Positions 44,648-47,216 of a DNA stretch of 47,216 nt are shown piece by piece (within the stretch, counting starts at the first letter, position 1; every line of letters begins with the position of its first letter). The translations under genes were made by a program, and so were the position numbers. Source of the DNA: an uncultured Oscillospiraceae bacterium (lineage in GTDB: Bacteria; Bacillota; Clostridia; Oscillospirales; Oscillospiraceae); contig CALWXR010000017.1 in NCBI GenBank assembly GCA_944385535.1, positions 1 to 47,216 on the forward strand. Reading direction: 5' to 3'. Below the pieces are notes generated by a model. The model had not been told where the DNA came from. It ran no database searches and saw only the letters and a list, made by a program, of their open reading frames with translations.

Positions 44648-46499
44648 GGATCGTCACCTCGCAAACGGGCAGTGTAAAGGCAAAGACACACCCCTTTGGT
44701 GTGTTATCGGTCACGGTGATTTCGCCGCCGTGCAAATGGATAATGGACTTGCACAGGTAAAGTCCCAGGCCCATGCTGCGGCGGCAGTCAACGATTTTGG
44801 TATTGCCGGTATAGAACATATCAAATACCTTCGGCTTGATTTCATCGGCAATGCCGGGGCCGTTATCGGCGACACGGACAAGGATCCGCTTCCCCTGCTT
44901 CCCGGCCGAGACGCGGATCTTCGACCCCTCCGGGGTGTATTTCACGGCGTTGTCCACCAGGTTGATGATTACCTGGCTGACCAGTCTGGCGTCCATTTTG
45001 GCCAAAAGAATCTCGTCAGAGAAATCCGTTTCCAAGACGTGGGTCTTGGCGCGAATATGCCGCAGGGATTCCATGATGACTTCGTCCACCAGTTCCGTGG
45101 TCATGTTCAGCTGGGTTTGCCCCTCGTCGATTTTGGTAATGGACAGCAGATTTTCCACCAGCCGGGTCAGCCAGATGGAGTCCTCATAAATCGCCGTCAG
45201 CAGATTGCGCTTGTCCGCGTCCTCCATCCCGGCGCCGCTGGCCAGCAGGGTCTGGGCATTGCCGGAAATGGAGGTCAGAGGCGTTCTCAGGTCATGGGAA
45301 ATGGAACGCAGGAGATTGGCCCGAAGCTGCTCGTTTTTCGCCAGAACAGCGGCTTCTTCCTTCTGCCTGGCATTTCGCCTGTTTTCCATGGCCAAAGCGC
45401 CTTCCCCAAAAATAGAATGCAGAATGCCGCTTTCCATTGGCTCCAGAGCGTCCCCGTAGATCAGCAGCTCTCCAAAGGATTCGCCGCCGCTTTGAAAAGA
45501 GAACCGCTGGGAGGGGGTGTCTGCGGAATCCTCAAAGGATTCCCCGTCGGGAACCCGCCGGATTGTCATTCCGTTTTTACACCGAAGAAGGAGCGGGCGG
45601 TTCAGCAATTTCAGAAGCTGATCCCCCATAACCTCCAAAATGTCCCCTTCCTCTTCCGCCCGGCCCAGCTGCTGGTTGGTTTCCAGCAGCACCTGGGTGC
45701 GCCAGGCCGTCTGGGTGGAACGCTTTACATGGTCGGCCAGGCGGTTTGCCAGCGTTCCTGTCAATAAAGAGGCGAACAGCATAATGGCAAAGGTCACCGG
45801 ATAGCCGGAGGCATAGGCGCGAAAGCTGAGCCGGGGTTCCGTGAAAAAGAAATTGAACAGCAGCACCCCCGCCATGGAGGAAATGCCGCTGCATACATAG
45901 TTTTTTGTGAACAGCGCGGTGAGCAGCACGCCCAAAATGTACACCGTAATGGTATTGGCCTCGGTAAAACGCAGCTTATGAAAGACAAACCCGATGGCCG
46001 TTGAAAGGGTCAGAATGCCGGCGGTGACCAGCACATCCTGGACAGAGGGCAGGATTCTTTGCTTGGTGGCGGGATTCGGACGCCGCTTGTTCTTGCCCGC
46101 CGTGTCAGGAATGATATAGATATCCAGATAGGGCGCTAGCTCCACCAGCTGTTCCGTCAGGGGCTTGGGCGCGAAAATTCTTCCTTTCGGGGCAGCGCTT
46201 CTGCCCAGTACAATTTTCGTAGCTTTGGAGATCCTGGCAAACTCCGCGATCTGGAACGCCACATCATCCCCGGTGACCGTAGAGACAGAAGCGCCCAGTT
46301 TTTCCGCCAGCCGGGTATGCCGCTGCAGGCGCTGCCTGTCCTCCGCTCCCATTTGGTCAGAGCTTTTGGTCTGCACATAAAGGGCGGTCATGGTCCCCCC
46401 AAAGGCCCGGGACAGCTTGGCGGCGGCGCGAATGGTATTCGCGTTTGAGGGAGCGGAGGACAGACAGACCAGGATATGCTCATGAATGACTTTTCCCAT
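44640..46499 (-). CDS. kdpD: Shortened KdpD-like sensor kinase (USP domain start)
   Basis: This 619-residue histidine kinase begins with a universal-stress-protein domain (about 5-130). It then has a four-helix DUF4118 membrane region (about 155-250), a GAF-like segment (about 270-375), HisKA with His402 in SISHDLRTPL, and HATPase_c with DNAVKYTPEGS, DNGPGI and GLGLYLCKSI. The roughly 210-residue N-terminal KdpD domain of E. coli KdpD (with its Walker motifs) is absent. The USP segment keeps most of a c-di-AMP-type motif (Ser14-Ser15-Ala16 then Met37-Thr-Ala-Leu-Tyr41). Start at 46499 follows AAGGAG. It senses K+ or c-di-AMP and phosphorylates KdpE. Confidence 0.88.
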   Translation of the reverse strand: MGKVIHEHILVCLSSAPSNANTIRAAAKLSRAFGGTMTALYVQTKSSDQMGAEDRQRLQRHTRLAEKLGASVSTVTGDDVAFQIAEFARISKATKIVLGRSAAPKGRIFAPKPLTEQLVELAPYLDIYIIPDTAGKNKRRPNPATKQRILPSVQDVLVTAGILTLSTAIGFVFHKLRFTEANTITVYILGVLLTALFTKNYVCSGISSMAGVLLFNFFFTEPRLSFRAYASGYPVTFAIMLFASLLTGTLANRLADHVKRSTQTAWRTQVLLETNQQLGRAEEEGDILEVMGDQLLKLLNRPLLLRCKNGMTIRRVPDGESFEDSADTPSQRFSFQSGGESFGELLIYGDALEPMESGILHSIFGEGALAMENRRNARQKEEAAVLAKNEQLRANLLRSISHDLRTPLTSISGNAQTLLASGAGMEDADKRNLLTAIYEDSIWLTRLVENLLSITKIDEGQTQLNMTTELVDEVIMESLRHIRAKTHVLETDFSDEILLAKMDARLVSQVIINLVDNAVKYTPEGSKIRVSAGKQGKRILVRVADNGPGIADEIKPKVFDMFYTGNTKIVDCRRSMGLGLYLCKSIIHLHGGEITVTDNTPKGCVFAFTLPVCEVTIHE

Positions 46500-46713
46500 T
46501 TTCCCGATTCTCCTTGCGCTGATACCGTTTGGAGCAATTCTCAGGATCCTCATCGGAATGGTCATGCCAAACGGAAGGGTCTACAAAAATGATTCTCCGC
46601 CTGCCCGGGAAGGCCCGGCGGTGTTTGCTCAGAAACTTGTCCGCTTTGCACGCAAAGATATATCCCACCGCGAACGTATAAATCATGCCTAAAATCAATA
46701 CCAATTCTTCCAT
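46480..46713 (-). CDS. Small membrane protein at head of kdpDE operon
   Basis: This 77-residue protein has one N-terminal membrane helix (EELVLILGMIYTFAVGYIFACKADKFL), then a basic stretch, a VDPSVWHD motif and a highly charged tail. AAGGAGGTGTGCCGA precedes the ATG at 46713; the GTG at 46722 lies in the ribosome binding site and is rejected. It overlaps kdpD by 20 nt, so translation is coupled. The function is unknown. Position and coupling suggest an accessory to KdpD, such as a signal input or membrane partner. Confidence 0.72.
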   Translation of the reverse strand: MEELVLILGMIYTFAVGYIFACKADKFLSKHRRAFPGRRRIIFVDPSVWHDHSDEDPENCSKRYQRKENRENGKSHS

Positions 46714-46759
46714 TCGGCACACCTCCTTAGATCACTGGGCGCTTTCTATCTGTATCTGT

Positions 46760-46823
46760 ATTATACAGCAGCGCATACTAAGGTGACCTTAGGGATGCAG
46801 GGTTCAGTTTAAGATGGTATTAA
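46760..46823 (-). promoter_or_regulatory. kdpDE operon promoter with palindrome and KdpE-type box
   Basis: On the minus strand a perfect TATAAT (46760-46765) lies about 47 bp before the first start codon, with a poor -35. The 15-bp palindrome CTAAGGTGACCTTAG (46778-46792) covers the -35 zone. Further upstream is TTAATACCATCTTAAACTG (46805-46823), matching 43272-43290. Confidence 0.55.
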
Positions 46824-46828
46824 ATTAT

Positions 46829-47216
46829 ATGCTTATCGACTTTGTTCAGCAAAGGCTCAGCCAGTGCCGGTGAGAGAGGAATGTTCGTTGGTTCCTCCGT
46901 GCTTCCCTGAAAAATGGCGGGCTTAAGGCTGGGCAGTGATTGGGATGCTGTGTACCGATTCGGACACTGCACCCATTCAGCGGTAAAAGGGCATACCGGC
47001 ACTTCCCAAGTGCGCGCCGGGAGGGGTCCGGGGAGGGCGGCTCTGGCGCGGGAGCTGGCCAGCGTTCAGCGCCTCCCCGGTCGGCTTCTTTGCTTCCTTT
47101 CTTGCCGAGACAAGAAAGGAAGGCCCCCGGCAGGGTAGAGGAGCACTTGGACGAGGGATGCGCCAAACCTTTCCTGCATTTGCATCATTCTTTCTGACAA
47201 AATAATTGGTTTCTTG
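46829..47216 (-). repeat. Dispersed repeat copy R4 (runs off the window end)
   Basis: Starts ATGCTTATCGACTTTG and follows R2 almost base for base, including the 12-bp stem CTTCCTTTCTTG (47093-47104)/47111-47122. It is cut by the window edge about 30-45 bp before the expected far terminus. It fills the 503-bp gene-free end of the window together with the kdp promoter. Confidence 0.85.

Noticed and set aside
39867-46713. A full kdp potassium pump operon
   Set aside because: Only kdpD and kdpE are present; the transport genes are trkH and trkA, with no kdpFABC.

Overview
The window looks like the chromosome of a gut-type Clostridia, most likely an Oscillospiraceae relative. The evidence is Gram-positive lipoproteins, AGGAGG ribosome binding sites, LplB/YtcP-type sugar transport without its own ATPase, a Clostridia-type GalK/GalT pair, and GC-rich interspersed repeats. 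This placement is inference; no rRNA or other marker gene is present.

Layout. (1) 104-1333: a small lipoprotein and a MazG-like pyrophosphohydrolase. (2) 1454-12532: a visibly AT-richer defence island, with an HNH nuclease, a PLD-nuclease/SF2-helicase/DUF3427 protein, a tiny divergent DUF5348 gene and a complete Wadjet operon (jetABCD) that encodes an SMC-like plasmid-cleaving machine. (3) 12855-33119: a GC-rich glycan-utilisation locus. It has a divergent GH20 hexosaminidase, a three-gene ABC importer, GH38 alpha-mannosidase, GH3 glycosidase, an AraC regulator, D-lyxose/mannose-type isomerase, PfkB fructokinase, an aldose-epimerase-like protein, GH2 beta-mannosidase, a YesN-like regulator with a degenerate receiver, and a YesL/DUF624 membrane protein. 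(4) 33164-35883: two long hairpins, a zinc-ribbon membrane protein, a possible 37-residue peptide, a YdcF protein and a SEDS (RodA/FtsW) protein. (5) 36138-39528: galK, galT and a DUF3786 gene. (6) 39867-46713: a minus-strand potassium block with trkA, trkH, an SLC13/ArsB-like permease, then kdpE, a shortened kdpD and a small membrane protein.

How the genes fit together. The glycan enzymes all lack signal peptides. Import of mannose/GlcNAc oligosaccharides, followed by cytoplasmic trimming by GH20, GH38 and GH2, would free mannose. The isomerase could turn mannose into fructose and the PfkB kinase could feed fructose 6-phosphate to glycolysis. Host N-glycans or their breakdown products fit this set best. 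galK/galT could take galactose from the same source, but no beta-galactosidase is in the window. The KdpDE pair has no kdpFABC beside it. A near-identical 19-nt box with an 11-bp internal period lies upstream of both the kdpDE operon and the permease-trkH-trkA operon, so KdpE may control TrkAH uptake.

Non-coding structure is rich. There are four copies of a roughly 415-bp repeat with ATGCTTATC termini and a 12-bp perfect stem (18.8, 24.9, 39.6 and 46.8 kb). A run of seven consecutive, mutually different hairpins occupies 43304-43589. Next to it is a nested MITE-like element (43597-43943), whose outer terminal sequence recurs as a free-standing hairpin at 33228-33275. The hairpin array and its shorter relative at 33.2 kb are the structures least explained by known annotation.
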